Shown: positions 48,927 through 61,231 of the stretch, piece after piece
How positions within the stretch are numbered: position 1 is the first letter of the stretch
Layout of the letters: each line of letters opens with the position of its first letter
Source of the DNA: Cardiocondyla obscurior
Lineage: Eukaryota; Arthropoda; Insecta; Hymenoptera; Formicidae
Reading direction: 5' to 3'
NCBI RefSeq assembly: GCF_019399895.1
Contig: NC_091864.1
Span: forward strand, 12,812,001-12,876,000
DNA length: 64,000 nucleotides
Position numbers and translations under genes: made by a program
Notes under the pieces: generated by a model
What the model was told of the DNA's origin: nothing
Database searches by the model: none
What the model saw: the letters and a program-made list of their open reading frames with translations, nothing else

Positions 48927-51900
48927 TCACTCGAGACCGCGCAAATTACTGGTACTCTCGAATGGACTGGAGTCTAATAACAGCACCTGATATTCCGTAC
49001 CTGCAACATCGTCCTGATAGTACATCGACGGCAATTCTTCTGTGAGCAACAGACCTTCGCTCAAATCACCACTCGCGCCCAGAACAACGTCCGATGTTTC
49101 CGTTATTACCGAATTCGTCAGTGCACTATTTTTTTTCAGTTTAGACCAATCAGAATATGTTAGATCTGTTCTTGCCGAACCTTGCTCCTTCGACGATACA
49201 ATTTCCTTGTCAATTCGTGCATCGTTTCGAAGTATTTCCGAACTTTTCAGCGAAGTATTCAATGGTGACGGTTCTAATTCTGGTAGACAACTGTCCTTTT
49301 TTGATGAGGTGTCAAGGATGACGGCATCGCACGGAGTCACCATAACCATTTGCTCTTCGACGGCAGCAGGAGAACTAGGGGCTGAGCTGTGTACAGTATA
49401 CAAGACGTAATCTACGTCGTCATTATCTGAAGATGATTTAGTCATCGAATCGTCACAATGTATGTTGTGTGCTTTTAACATGTGCTCGCGAAGATTTGTC
49501 TCACTGCTAATCAGATGGCCGCATACATCTATCGGACAACGATATAGCCACTCCATTTGATTCTCATCCTGGGAACATCCACTGGCATCTTGTTTTTCAA
49601 CGTCGTTTTCTTTTGCGATCGTCTCTGCAGCATTCATCAGTTCTGTGTTCCATCGCTTTGATTTGATCGGTTTCATTCGTGAGTAATGAGATTCTCTCGT
49701 TTTCGTACGTTTCTGATTATCGCAAGACCCTTCAGACATATTACTGGTTGCCTTCAAATTTGGTTTGGTTTGCTGGTGCTTCTTAATATGTACATACAAA
49801 CTGCTTTTGGCGGAAAATCGGGCAGCACACATAAAACATTGAAAGAAACGACCTTCCGTATGTGTCAATCGATGTTCCTTTAGATGTTCTGAACGCATAA
49901 ACGCTTTACCGCAATCTGGAACATCGCACACAAATTTACGCTCGTTAGTGTGCTTTTTTTGGTGACGTTTAAGCTTACTAGATGATGAAAAAGCCCATTT
50001 ACAGTCTTGAAAAGTACAGGGATAAGGTTTGTAGCCAGTGTGAGAACGCATATGGGCTTTAAGTCGACATGGTTTGTCGAAAATTTTGCCACAATTCGGC
50101 CACGAGCATTTAATGTCCACTTCTTTGTAACTATGTGATCGCTGATGTGACGTTAATGCATTACTACTGTAGTAACGTTTGCCGCAACCCTCGTGCTGAC
50201 ACACATAAGGTGCATGGCGTTGATCGTGTGATTTCATGTGCATTTCCAATGCACGCTTTGTTTGAAATTTTTCTCCGCAATCTGGCACTTGACAAATAAT
50301 TCGATTAGGACGACTGTGCAGTTTTGCGTGGCTCCACAAATTGTAAACAGTGGTGAAACGACGATTGCAGCCTTCCACTTCGCATACGTAATCCTTACGC
50401 TTCAAATGTGTCTCTTTATGTCTTTTCAACTTGAATTCCGAATAAAAAGCCCAAGTGCAGCCCTCGAAGTCGCACTGTAAAAATATAGCCAATTAAGATA
50501 ATCGCAAATAAAAAAAAAACACGATTGAATACTAAATAATTTCAAGAATTTCACAAAATTAATTTTAAATAATTTTAATTGCTGCAAAATTATCTCTGTA
50601 ATGAACAAGGTTAAAGGAAAAAAAAAAAATATTAAAATACTTTTTAGAATATACCTTAAAGGGTCTAATTCCATAATGGCCTAATAAATGACCTTTTAGA
50701 GTATACAGTCTGCCAAATTGTCTGTTACAGCCGTCTCGTGGGCACATCCACACTTTGTCATGTTCTGTAGCACACAAAGGCTGCAAGCTATCGTCGGTGA
50801 TACCTAGTTCTTCCAATGCATTGGATATAACAATTTCATATTGACTATTTGGATTATTATCAGTATTATACTCAACTGTGCCATTCCAAACTGCTGCAGA
50901 AGTATCAATTTTGGGCAGTTTTGGAAAATTACCTGTTGCTTCAATCAATTCTGAAGTCTTGCCCTGATAGATTTGCTTCTCTTTACCAGTATTAATAATA
51001 ATTTGTGTTAAATTAGAAATCTTGTCGGTGGATATAGCAACCACAGCCATCATGTTGTCCTGTGAATCTGTATCAATGGCAAAACTCTTGCCATTAATGT
51101 GCTTATCCAATTTTTTCTCCAATTGCTCTGTCATTTGTCGACGTTTCTTGATAATACGAGGTTCAAGCTTCGTCTTTTTCAGTTGTTTAATTACCATACC
51201 ACGCGTGCCTACGTCCATGGAATTTGTCATGGTATTTAATGAATTCTCTATCGTCGGTAAAGTCTCGACAAAGAACCCCAAGGAACTTGTTGAAGATTCT
51301 GCTACAGTCTCTTGTTCCGGTTTTATATTTTGCATCTCGTTCACGACTACGTTTATCGGTAGTTGATTGAGAGTTGCCTGAGTGGATTTCTCACAGGGCG
51401 TTTCATAACTCTGTGCTGGAATTTCTGTCTTTTGAATATTTCGTTCAATATCTTGATTTTCTACGTTTAACGTTGGTTGATTACTTGCAGACGGCAGAAT
51501 CTCACCGGCCACCATCATGTCATCTGGAGTAAGTGTTAATGGATCTAATTGACAGTCCAATTGAAACTCTGGTAGTATAAATTCGTCAACAACTTTCTCA
51601 CATGGTAGTTCTAGTAGCCGATTCTCGTTATGTGTCAAATCTTGTAGTATCGGATCATAGCTTGAAGACAGGTTAAGCTTCTTTGTATCCGTCAGATCGA
51701 TGTCAATAGGCAAGCCATATGGATCTTTACTCAGAAAACAGCTGTGTGATAATACCTCTTCACCTAGATACCGATCTACACCCTCCACCATTTTGGCTGC
51801 ATCTAAATCCATACTCGATGGTACCGGCGGTTCTGTACTACGCATTTTAAGCCATTTCTCAAAATCGGCTACCGTTTCAAAGACATCGACGCCTTTTCCA

Positions 51901-52088
51901 GTTTGCCAGGTTTCATTTTTTCTGATTCTTCGATCTCTCTTACTAACCTCTCCTGTCCTCGATGAGGCAAAATATGCATTCGTGGGCGAGTGTTCCGCTT
52001 CCTCGCTCTCAGAACTAATCCTTTCGCGACTACGTTGTCTTGACGTGCAAGTGGCAATAGCGGCAGTCGAGGCTCCTCTGCGAAACAT
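48927..52088 (-). CDS. ZXDC: ZXD-type C2H2 zinc-finger transcription factor
   Basis: Exons 52088-50655 and 50474-48927, 993 residues, phase 0 junction (PFK|CDFEGC) that splits the finger array between fingers 1 and 2. The N-terminal 450 residues are acidic and low in complexity, with a basic patch (EPRIIKKRRQ). From about residue 449 follow nine tandem C2H2 fingers of the CxxxxC type (for example CNRRFTTVYNLWSHAKLH, CGKAFMRSEHLKEHRLTH) and, after a linker, a tenth (CGHLISSETNLREHMLKAH). Finger 9 plus linker, ARFSAKSSLYVHIKKH, matches the ZXDA/B/C hallmark. Human ZXD proteins cooperate with CIITA at MHC class II promoters; insects lack that pathway, so the role here is open beyond nuclear DNA/protein binding. 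The C-terminal 200 residues are acidic and Ser-rich, an activation-domain-like composition. Confidence 0.88.
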
Positions 52089-52981
52089 TGGTGGTCTGCT
52101 CCGTGACCGGTACTGCGGAGGAAGCCCACGTTGGTACGGAGCGACAACGACATTCGATGGAGCATTATATTATTTTTACGGCAAGAAGGAACTTCTCCAT
52201 TCCAGGAGTCCGAGGTGACGGCCCGTTGCATGTGCAATTATCATCGAGTACAACTGTCCCAAGGCTCCCTTCATCTTTTTTACTGATCCTCTCCACGGTA
52301 GAATGTCCAAGGTGCAACTCGTTCCTCTGTAATCTGTTCTTTACATTGGACAATCGCGAGTTATTCAGAATCGCGCGGTGCGAATCAAAGTCAATATAAC
52401 CTCTTACCATGTTCTTACCATGTACGTTGCTGCGATGGGCGGGCGGACGGGCGGGCAGCAAGCAGACAGTCTAGAAAACAGGATATCGGATCGATACAGC
52501 GGTTATGTCTGATAAGGAGAGCTGTCCGGTGATAACGATAATCTGGAAAGCTTTCTCTGCAATTTATTCGTGACTGTGAGAAAAATATTCACGCGTTATT
52601 GTACGCGACACACTAATCTCTCCTTCTTTTTCTCTATAGATAACAATAAAATATAGAAATGACAAAACAACACAATACTCGTGAACGAGCGAAGTGACGC
52701 GAACGACACGCGGTTACCGCTGCCATCTAACACTATTCGCATTTAACCTGTGACGTGTTTGATGGCTACGGCCGATAACAAAGTTATTTCTTTTCCTTAT
52801 TTTTTATTTAATTTTATTTCGTATTTATTATTTTTTTCTCTTTTGTTGTCTCTTCTGTAAATGTAATTAATTGTTGACAAAAAGAACCGTATCAAGAGGC
52901 ACGGTAGTGCCTCGCGCCAAGTATAGGCACAGCGCACTATCGTGCCTCTTATACGCGAGTAAAAAATTATAAAAAAAAATC
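52089..52981. other. 5' region of the zinc-finger gene and spacer to tRNA
   Basis: 52090-52480 is GC-richer and probably the leader/promoter of the ZXD-like gene. 52894-52950 forms a long hairpin described separately. Remaining sequence is AT-rich without coding signal. Confidence 0.4.
52894..52950. repeat. Inverted repeat (17-bp arms) beside the tRNA gene
   Basis: Arm 52894-52910 (AAGAGGCACGGTAGTGC) pairs with 52934-52950 (GCACTATCGTGCCTCTT) with one G/T-type difference, around a 23-base loop that itself repeats AGGCAC. Confidence 0.8.
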
Positions 52982-53055
52982 TGGCCCATGAGGGGATCGA
53001 ACCCGCGACCTTCGCGTTATTAGCACGACGCTCTAACCAACTGAGCTAATGGGCC
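52982..53055 (-). tRNA. tRNA-Ile (anticodon AAT)
   Basis: On the minus strand the 74-nt sequence starts GGCCCATTAGCTCAGTTGG, has the anticodon loop CTAATAA (AAT, read as IAU), the TTCGATC loop and a closing acceptor stem ATGGGCC plus discriminator A. A-box (TAGCTCAGTTGG) and B-box (GGTTCGATCC) promoters are intact; no intron; CCA is not encoded, as usual in eukaryotes. One mismatch in the T stem. Confidence 0.97.
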
Positions 53056-53354
53056 AACTAAAGGTAAGCGTTAATATTCTTTACTAATAGAATATGTTTT
53101 ATAAATATAACAAGATGAACTTGAGATAAATTTTAAGAATTACAAGTAAAACTGACAAACAAAACTGACAAGTAAAACTGACAAGAAAATAGATTTATGA
53201 TATATGCCACAAGTTTGCAATATTTTATTTACATTTATGATTTAAAATAAAATTATAAATAATTTCTCCTACATACATATTTTACATCATCGATTATTTC
53301 TAAAGTACCTCATTTCACTATACATGCATATAATCTTCATAAATATATTTTATA

Positions 53355-54389
53355 TTAAGATAACATTGGTAGAGATATAGTTTTATCAGAAACTTTGATT
53401 CTTTTAAAAGTTGGCCCATAATCATAATCATCTTCTGACTCTGTAGAACTGACATTGATAGTTTCATTATACTTAGGTTCAACAGATAACTCTAATATTT
53501 CATCGTCTTCGCCAGAACACACATTCACATCAGATTCTATGTCGCTTTTTTGATTCTTTGAGGGAGATGCATTGATATTTAAATTATCTTCAATATCACT
53601 GCTATAATCAGAACCATTATTAACACAATGAAGGAAATTTAGCACATTAGTACATGAGGAGTCATTTTCAGTATCACTGCTAGACAGATTGCTACAATTC
53701 AAAGTAGAAGAAGCATTGTTTTTCTTAATGCTCATTATATTCTCCAATATATTTGATCCTGAAATTTCATTTTTATTGGTAACAAATAGTACAATATTAC
53801 TGTTTAATATTTTAATTATAAACTAACCTGTATTGGATATTTTGGAGAATAATGAAATGTTTGTAACATCCACATTTTCAGAACCTGACGGTTTGGGATC
53901 TAATGTTTGAGTTTCATCGAATTTTTCAAACAAATTAATAAGCTGGGAACGGAATTTTATATAAGACTCCACTTTATGGAAGCATGTCTCACACAAAATG
54001 GGTTTACCTATTTCTGATATCTAAAAAAAAAAAAAAAAGTAATATTTTACGTGTTAAAATGTCATATAAACATACATATAATATACTTTACAAGAATTAT
54101 TATACTTACTGTGTAGCAAGTAATTAATTCAATAGCCTTCTTCAGTGTTATGTTACTATTAGATTCTTCATTTTCTTGCAAGCTTATCAACAATTTCTCA
54201 TCAAATACATTTTTATTATTATTTTTGCAGGATTTTTTACAGCAGATGCAATTAATATCAGACTGCAACAGAGATCACATACATACACAATTATTCTCTA
54301 CTCTTAAATATTTTTAATTATTTTTTAATATTGATTATTTGTTCTACATAAAAAAACTTTAATTAATATCCAAGATTTATATTCACCAT
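53355..54389 (-). CDS. ZAD-domain protein without zinc fingers
   Basis: Exons 54389-54387 (only the ATG), 54262-54110, 54020-53828, 53758-53355; 250 residues. The first 90 residues carry the paired cysteines of the zinc-associated ZAD fold: CICC near the start and ILCETCFHKVESYIKFRSQL later, spaced by a helical stretch. ZADs are insect dimerisation modules normally placed before C2H2 fingers. Here no finger follows: the rest is Ser/Asp/Glu-rich and disordered (NVSSTESEDDYDYGPTFKR), ending with a short basic-hydrophobic tail. It could act as a dimerisation partner or inhibitor of ZAD-finger factors (inference). The start is deduced: in exon 54389 the ATG is followed at once by GTGAAT, and the next exon begins in phase 0 after TTGCAG. 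If a different leader exon is used the start would change. Confidence 0.72.
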
Positions 54390-54856
54390 TTTTTCACCAG
54401 GCTATCAAAAATCAATGATGATCCAATATGCAATACAGATGCTTCTCAAGTTTTAAATTGAAGAGAGAGAGAAAAGTATATCAGCACAAGGCTCAGCCGG
54501 CTGCTGGAAAAGAACCACTGATAAAATGTGCAAAACAAAGAAAAGACAAAAGCTGCACTCGTTCAATTACGATTTTCTATGCTCCTTGTTTTTTCTTTCT
54601 TCTATTCAGATATATTTCCATATCGTTTGGACTGTTTAAAGCATAAAAAGCGTGACAGAATAAATATAGGACGTGAAGCAGAGGAGAGTGCTGGTGCTGC
54701 TACTGCTGCTGGCGAGGTCAACCTAACCTGATGCGATCAGCAGGCAGACCAAGACAGGCAGGCAGACAGTGACAGACGTCAAGCGAGCACATAGACGTAC
54801 TCCTTTTGAAGAGGTCAAGCGTCGCGAATGACTCGGTCGTAACGTTAACGCGAGTT
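54390..54856. promoter_or_regulatory. Divergent promoter region (ZAD gene / ENTR1-like gene)
   Basis: 467 bp between two outward-facing starts. The right part is GC-richer. A short upstream ORF (ATG ACT CGG TCG TAA at about 54827) precedes the ENTR1-like start and might dampen its translation. Confidence 0.4.
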
Positions 54857-56980
54857 ATGGCGAGCCGTAAGAGGACTGACAACTCAAGCCGTCGGTCGTC
54901 GTTGCCGCAACGTCACTTATGGCCCTCGTCGTCCGATGAGGAGGATGAGGCCAAGACGTCTAAAGAAACCAGAGGGTCGTCCCGTGTAGAGACGTGCAAA
55001 AATCTCCCGTCGACGTCTAAGAACGAAGACGTCTTTAAGCAATTGTCGCCTGACGAGGAGAAGATGGTCTCCGCACGTCCGGACGCTCAGTCCAGGAACA
55101 ATCCGTCGCCGAAGTTGGACCGCTTCAACAGAAGTCGCATCAACCCTGCCGAACACTCGACAGGTTAGATTTCACTGTCATTGTATAGTACAATTATTAT
55201 AATTATTATTCGCTTGTATTGATCGATTGTATTGATCAAACGCTTGTATTGATCGCCAATTGTTTCGTCTCCTTTTTGTGTTCAAAATTGTGAGAGCTAA
55301 GAATGATTATTTTACAGATCAAGACGTACCGTCACGTCGCGATAATAACCCTTTCAGCTTCAAGGCCTTCTTGAAGAACGGCACACAACAGACGAACTAT
55401 CAGAACACCGGGGCAAGGCCGAAAGTCTACTCGACTTCGTCGAGTTCTAGCTCGTCTAGCAGCGTCACCGTCGACAATGACAATGTTGGTAGCGTTTATT
55501 CTGCCCGAAACCCAACAAAACTACCAGATTTTGTACAGGATCATCTTGTCATCGAACAGTGTTATTTGAATCATGATCCAGTATTACCTGACGTGGACTG
55601 TTTGCCAGATTTTGCACAGAACAGTATGCAGCAAATGCCGTCTCGCTGGCGCAATGAGACTAAAAAGAATGGCTCTGATAATTTATGTGACGATCTACAG
55701 TCGTTTGATCTCACCGATACGTTACACAAAAACGTACCACACAGAGATCATTCTGCACCGAACGAAATAAATTCGTTTGTTTCAAATCACTTGAACTTGC
55801 CCCTTCCTTATGATTACTCTAAAGAAGGTACTTTGTGCACATTTCACGTTTTTATTATATTCCTACAAATTAAATATAAAATTATGAGAAGATCTTTTAG
55901 GAGGAATTCAATCAATAGGAGAAGAATCAAGTGTACCCAATTCTCTACCAGATTTTTTAAGTGATGGTCCCATACATACAGATTCCGATCCTAATAACTC
56001 GTTGAAAGCATCACACAGAACGGTAAGACTACAATGTAATACAAAAACTTAATAGATAAAATAATAGAGAATATAAAGTTTGAGAATTTGTTGCAGCTTG
56101 TACGCGAAAACGCAACATTACGCGAAGCGTTTAACGTTGTTCAAGGCCAATTTTTTGAAACATTGAACAGGTGATTATATCTTACTACATTATATTACTG
56201 TTAAATATTAGTAGCTTACATAATTGGTGAATTAATTTCAGACTTCGTTCATTGGAGGCAGAACTGTCGTCTAAAAAAAAAGTCGAACATGAAGAAGCTG
56301 TGCACTTAGAAAAAGCAATAGAGCAAGTCGAAGATAACTTAAAACGAAGTACAGTAAGTATGAAAATCTGCATTCCGAATTGTAAATAACAGTTAATACA
56401 TGTTTATGACATGTGTTATTGGGAAACGACGACAGCATGCTATTTGTATTTCGTAGAAGCGAGCAGTTGATGCCGAAAGCACTGTTATATCATTGAAGAA
56501 AGAAATTAAGACTTTAACGGTCAGTATTCTGTATTTACCCAATTGTATTCACATAAAATAAAAAACTAATATATTGGTTCATTATTCTGTTCATTTAGGC
56601 AGAGATATCTTTGTTACGGCTAGAGAACAGTGAACTTCGAGCCAGTACTTCAACAACTGGACAAAATGCAAAAACAAATGCTAGTGCTAACATGAATCGT
56701 ACAATTAGAAGACTTGCACGGGATTTATTCGCGGCTGCATCGTCGGCAGAAGTATCTCTCAGGTACTCTTAAAAACAATTTGCCTGAAATAATTTATAAT
56801 TCTTAATAACAATGCATGTTCTTTCGAAATCGATATTTTTTTTACAGACAATTAATGTCCGGCGTGGATAATCTGAGAGTACTCGCATCGACTCTTGAAA
56901 ATGTGGACAGGATAGAAGACTGGACCAAAGATTTTTTATCTGATTCGGATGAAGACAATGCCACTGGTCCTGCAGTATAA
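54857..56980 (+). CDS. ENTR1: ENTR1/SDCCAG3-like endosomal coiled-coil protein
   Basis: Exons 54857-55163, 55318-55827, 55901-56022, 56097-56170, 56242-56353, 56457-56519, 56599-56762, 56848-56980; 494 residues. ENTR1 proteins sit on endosomes and centrosomes and take part in retromer-linked recycling and cytokinesis. The N-terminal half is disordered, rich in Ser, Arg and Asp with a poly-Ser tract (about residues 145-155). Short conserved-looking motifs KLPDFVQDHL, CLPDFAQNS and SLPDFLSDGP occur three times. From about residue 310 to the end is a coiled coil (LVRENATLREAFNVVQ, LRSLEAELSSKK, AEISLLRLENSELRAS) ending with an acidic tail (DWTKDFLSDSDEDNATGP). The family assignment rests on the LPDF motifs plus coiled-coil layout and is my recollection of the family, not a search. 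The ATG at 54857 follows in-frame upstream codons without an ATG. Confidence 0.72.
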
Positions 56981-58784
56981 TTAGAAATAGAAATTTCTTT
57001 CTCTCTATCTATTTTATATATTCGAGTTTCAACACCGTTCATCCTTTTCTCACTTCATCATGTATCTCATCTCATAATTTTACTGCGCATTTACTAATGA
57101 CAAATTGATCTATGCATTAATCGATTTAATACGTTAATGCAGCGCTCGGAATTACTAGCCCAGTTCGGCCGATTTCTGATTGTCTCCGTCTTCGGTCCCC
57201 CACTATCGTTCGAAGCTCGACGGCCGGCTGCCCGGGAGACGCTTTAACTCAGAAGCGTTCCTATGTATATTCGCGCTGGAATTATACACTTTAATAAATA
57301 ATTATTCTTTTTTTTTTCTTAATTAATAACTCATATAATTACGTACATATTAATAATTTCTTATTATCATTTTTATTATTTTTATTAAATTACTGTGTGG
57401 CCGAGTTTCAAACATATAAAAATGTATTTTAATATATATAATTTTATATGTTTGAAGCTCGGCTACACAGTAAAATAATGATTAAAATAATAAAAATGTT
57501 AATAATAAGAAATTAGTAATATGTAATTATATGAATTATTAATTAAGAAAAAGAATTTTATTAATTATTTAATAAAGTGTATGATTCTAACGTGAATATA
57601 AATAGGAACGCTCCTAAGTTAAAGCGTCTCGCGGGCGATCGGCATCCGGTCGTCGAGCTTCGAGCGATAGTGGGAAACCAAAGGCGGAGACGATCAGAAA
57701 TCGGCCGAACTGGGCTACTAATTCCGAGCGCTGCGTTAATGCATCGCTGCGCAATGTTATTGATGCATTGAACGGCAATGAGAAATCATTATCCAATCCA
57801 CTTGTTATCCATGTTCGTTGCAGAATTTTTATTCTCGTTTTTCATGCTATCCAGATAAATATCGTAACACAAAATCGCTTCAATCTGAATATATGAATAC
57901 ATATTATTTATGAAATACTTGTTATATTTTTGTATTTATAACAATTTGTAAAATTTATTCAGTCGACATTAAGATGCAGAAAGACTTACAATGATATCGT
58001 TATCGTAACTTTTTTTTTTATTAAAGAAATATATTTTTTTAGTTGTATATTGTACACAATTGAAAAATGCAGATTTTTTTGCAGTAATTGGGATCTCGTA
58101 TGATATTATCGCAAAGCTGACATTACATTAAAAATGTTAGCTTGCACGCATCACGCAGCAACTCAGCACGTGACGCAAAATATATTTTTTACAAAAGAGA
58201 TATCGAGACTCATACCGTACATACGATATGTATACATAAAACTTTAAATAGAGATACAAAACAGATGTGTATATACATACATTTTTAGTCCGAGTTCAGT
58301 CCATAAATTATCGATAAGTTCAGATCCCAATACATATATGTATTTAAATAAACGCAATATACGCGTAACACTTTGGTATTTATATACAATAAATGAGATA
58401 TATATATACTTCTATACACATACAGGGTGAGTGAGCGCGACAGGCGACGGTGCTATTCGCCTAACTTGTCTTGATTAATTCCATTTATTCTCAAAGGCTC
58501 TATACCCTGTATATACAAATATATAATTGCAGATGGTGCTCAAATTTCTAACTTTTTTTATTTGGTATCTAAAACAAAACAACAATTTAAATAAAAAGTT
58601 TTAATAGTATAAAATTAAGAAATTCAAAAAATTAGGTCTTTTTTTTCTTTTGACAAATAAAGAATTTTCAATGTTAATACTTTTTTAACATATTATACAA
58701 ATTTTTTTAATTGTAATTAACGAATTAAAACATGAACTCGTAAGCAGTGAACAATAAGTCATAACGAGAACAAATATATTTAAT
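56981..58784. other. Spacer with a fold-back element; AT-rich
   Basis: Contains the 594-bp hAT-like fold-back element at 57140-57733 and then about 1 kb of AT-rich sequence that includes the ATMIN 3'UTR. No coding sequence; ORFs inside the element are chance. Confidence 0.6.
57140..57733. mobile_element. Fold-back MITE, hAT-like, with 8-bp target duplication
   Basis: The two halves are near-complete inverted copies of each other, about 280 bp each, around a short centre near 57430-57445. The termini are CAGCGCTCGG and CCGAGCGCTG, a perfect 10-bp match that continues imperfectly inward (CCCAGTTCGGCCGATTTCTGAT on the left has its complement on the right). The element is bounded by the direct repeat CGTTAATG at 57132-57139 and 57734-57741. 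An 8-bp target duplication and CAG-starting ends fit the hAT superfamily. No transposase is present. Confidence 0.88.
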
Positions 58785-60603
58785 TTATTCAAGTCCCTCG
58801 AAAATACTAAGAAGATCAGTCTGCGTTTCGGTGTGACTTATTTGTGTATTTAACCAGGATCTATAAGTTCCAATGGGAATATTGCAATCGGCTCCACAAA
58901 TTAAGGATTTTGTTTGAGTCTCGGTAGAAACTGTAGTGTCATCGTGTGACCAAGCAGTCTGAGTCTGTATGTTGGACAATCCTAAATCGGAAGAAAGCAT
59001 TTTGTCGCATGTCTGAGTGTATGTATTGCTGTACAGTAATTGCTCCATGTTATCTAAATTATCCGTAGTTTGCGTTTCGATGTTTGAACTCAAAGCAAAA
59101 GATCTCGATAGAGATTCGGAATAAAAGTATGAACGTGAAAAGGCTTGCTCGGTTTGCGTTTCTATGCTACTAAATCGGTCATCAAATGTCTTAGCGGTTA
59201 ACATAGGATCTGCCTGACACATGCCGTCGGTCGAAGCGAAAGAATATCCTTCAACTGTCGTATCTTCGTAAGGCAACGTCATTAAAGCGACTGTACTTTT
59301 CGGTACGCCTTGAATTAAAGAATTATGATTATGGTTGTAAAATGTTTCGAATTCTGTCTGAGTCACATTATCGTTAAATGCTTCAAACATATCCTTTTCT
59401 GGTATCGTTTGTGTGCCCGAAGTACTTTTGTCTTCCCAGAAATCTTGTAAACCCACGTCATGACGCAACGGCAGCGGGCTAGCCGGAAATAAATTGGTCG
59501 ACGTAAAATTATCTCCGAGATTAAGATCTCCTTTAAGCAATGTCTGCTCTGATTGTTTCAATTTTACATTGCGTTTGTGCATTTTTGATGAATTTACTCG
59601 TGGTGTTTGCGTTTCTATCGATTTTCCGGAGATCTTTTCCTTAGAAAGATTATTAGTCTGCGTTTGTTTAGATATTCGACGCTTTGCGTTATGTAAATTA
59701 TTATTGTTAAATTTTGAAGGACTTGATATTTTCTTGCTCTTTTTGTAATCGTCCGTTTGCACTCCAATGTCACATGTACTTTTTGTTGTGGTACTAATAT
59801 CTATGCAATTTTTTTCAGATTTATCTGGATTGGGCAATATTGTAATAGGTTTGCTTATAATTCCTCTTGATAAAACGATTTGCATGGTCTTGAATTTAGT
59901 ATGTCTACAAAAAGATTACAATATATTAATAATTTTTTTATTCAATTCCATTATATATATATCGATAATTATTAATTAAATTATTAATTAAAACGTATAA
60001 TATAACAAATATACCTTGAGTTTCTATATTTTTCTGTTATAACGTGCTGAAATCGTTTTGCATGTGTAAGCAATGCTTCATATGTGATGTAGGTTTTTGA
60101 GCAGGAGCATGTAAATTTAACGCCGCAGTCTGTTGCATGTCCATTTTTAGCAGACTCGGTAGAAAAACTCTTGCCACACCGATCGCACACATAGTTTTTT
60201 TCGGCATGCACTTTCAAATAGTGCTGGAAGAATATAGTGTTATACATATCCATAAAATTAATTTTTATCTTTTTCTATTACCAATGATACAAAATATTAA
60301 AATAATACATACCTGTTTCAGATATTTCATGCTGCTAAAGTATCTTTGAGAATTAACAGCATAGACGCACGACTGCACCGGGCAATGATAACGTGCATTT
60401 TCCTTCGCAACTTTATCCAAATTTTTGCTCTGATGCACTTTGAGATCGTGTAATCGATAGCTAGGCTCATTTCTGAAGACGAGTTCACATTTTTCACACT
60501 TGACATCATTGTTTATTACACTTAGTTCTTCCGGTAGCGGGCAAATCTTCTTCTCAGGTGGCAATGCATCAATTTTCATCAATTGGTTAAATACTTTCGA
60601 CAT
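58785..60603 (-). CDS. ATMIN: ATMIN/ASCIZ zinc-finger protein
   Basis: Exons 60603-60313, 60223-60015, 59904-58785; 539 residues. ASCIZ is the transcription factor that drives expression of dynein light chain LC8 and is itself bound and damped by LC8, a feedback loop. The first 165 residues contain four zinc-finger-like units (CEKCELVFRNEPSYRLHDLKVH is split by no intron; CPVQSCVYAV; CDRCGKSFSTESAKNGH; CSCSKTYITYEALLTH). The remaining two thirds is disordered with about ten TQT motifs (KQTQTN, ETQTPR, GTQTIP, VTQTEF, ETQTEQ, ETQTTD, YTQTCD, IQTQTA, ETQTKS, ETQTDL) and GVQTDD, the typical LC8-binding signature. Length is shorter than human ATMIN (823). The start Met is the first in the exon and fits. 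Identity is secure from fingers plus TQT array. Confidence 0.94.
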
Positions 60604-61141
60604 TGTAAGTTATCTTTTAACGCGATTTCACGTAAACAGACTTTCGCCGGCATGCTACGCAACGTCAGTGAAAGAGAGATATGTATATACATCTACGTTT
60701 ATAATCCGATGTAATCGTGACTGATAATAAAAAAATGGAATGCAAAAAACAAAGATTACTTTGTTACGCTATCATTTTTCATTTCCTCTCATTTTACTTC
60801 TGCACTGTGTTTCTTTCACTTGAGGTATCTACGATAATTAAAAAAAAAATTTTTAATGCATTAAAAATGTATTTGTTATAAAATACTTGTTGAATTCTAA
60901 ATATGATAAATATATATTGCATGCATATTTTTTTTACATATGCTAGCTTAGAGTAACTTTTCCTGCTTACATGTTTTAAACTGGAGCTGCTGACATAATT
61001 CCAGATGCCGTATTTGCTGTTACATTATGGTATCACTTGAGCTTGTCGCAGCTTTTTAAAACCATCCTAAAACGAATAAAGGATTCACATTTAGAACACT
61101 GACACAATTATTACTTCTACCCGCATGCATCTCTCGGGGTG

Positions 61142-61231
61142 CGTTCAGGGAGACGCTGTTAACACTACCAAACGCTGTCAACTTCATTCACAGAGCCAAC
61201 AACGCGATAGCGGTAGCGTTCTCTGTAAACG
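61142..61231. repeat. Possible short inverted-repeat element
   Basis: Arms CGTTCAGGGAGACGCT (61142-61157) and AGCGTTCTCTGTAAACG (61215-61231) are roughly complementary (about three-quarters of positions). The GC-rich interior contrasts with AT-rich flanks. No target duplication identified. Confidence 0.35.

Noticed and set aside
49042..49410. Plus-strand ORFs across the zinc-finger gene
   Set aside because: Antisense shadows of a long coding exon.
57577..57796. Short ORFs on both strands near 57.6-57.8 kb
   Set aside because: Contained in the right arm of the fold-back element and its flank; no coding evidence.
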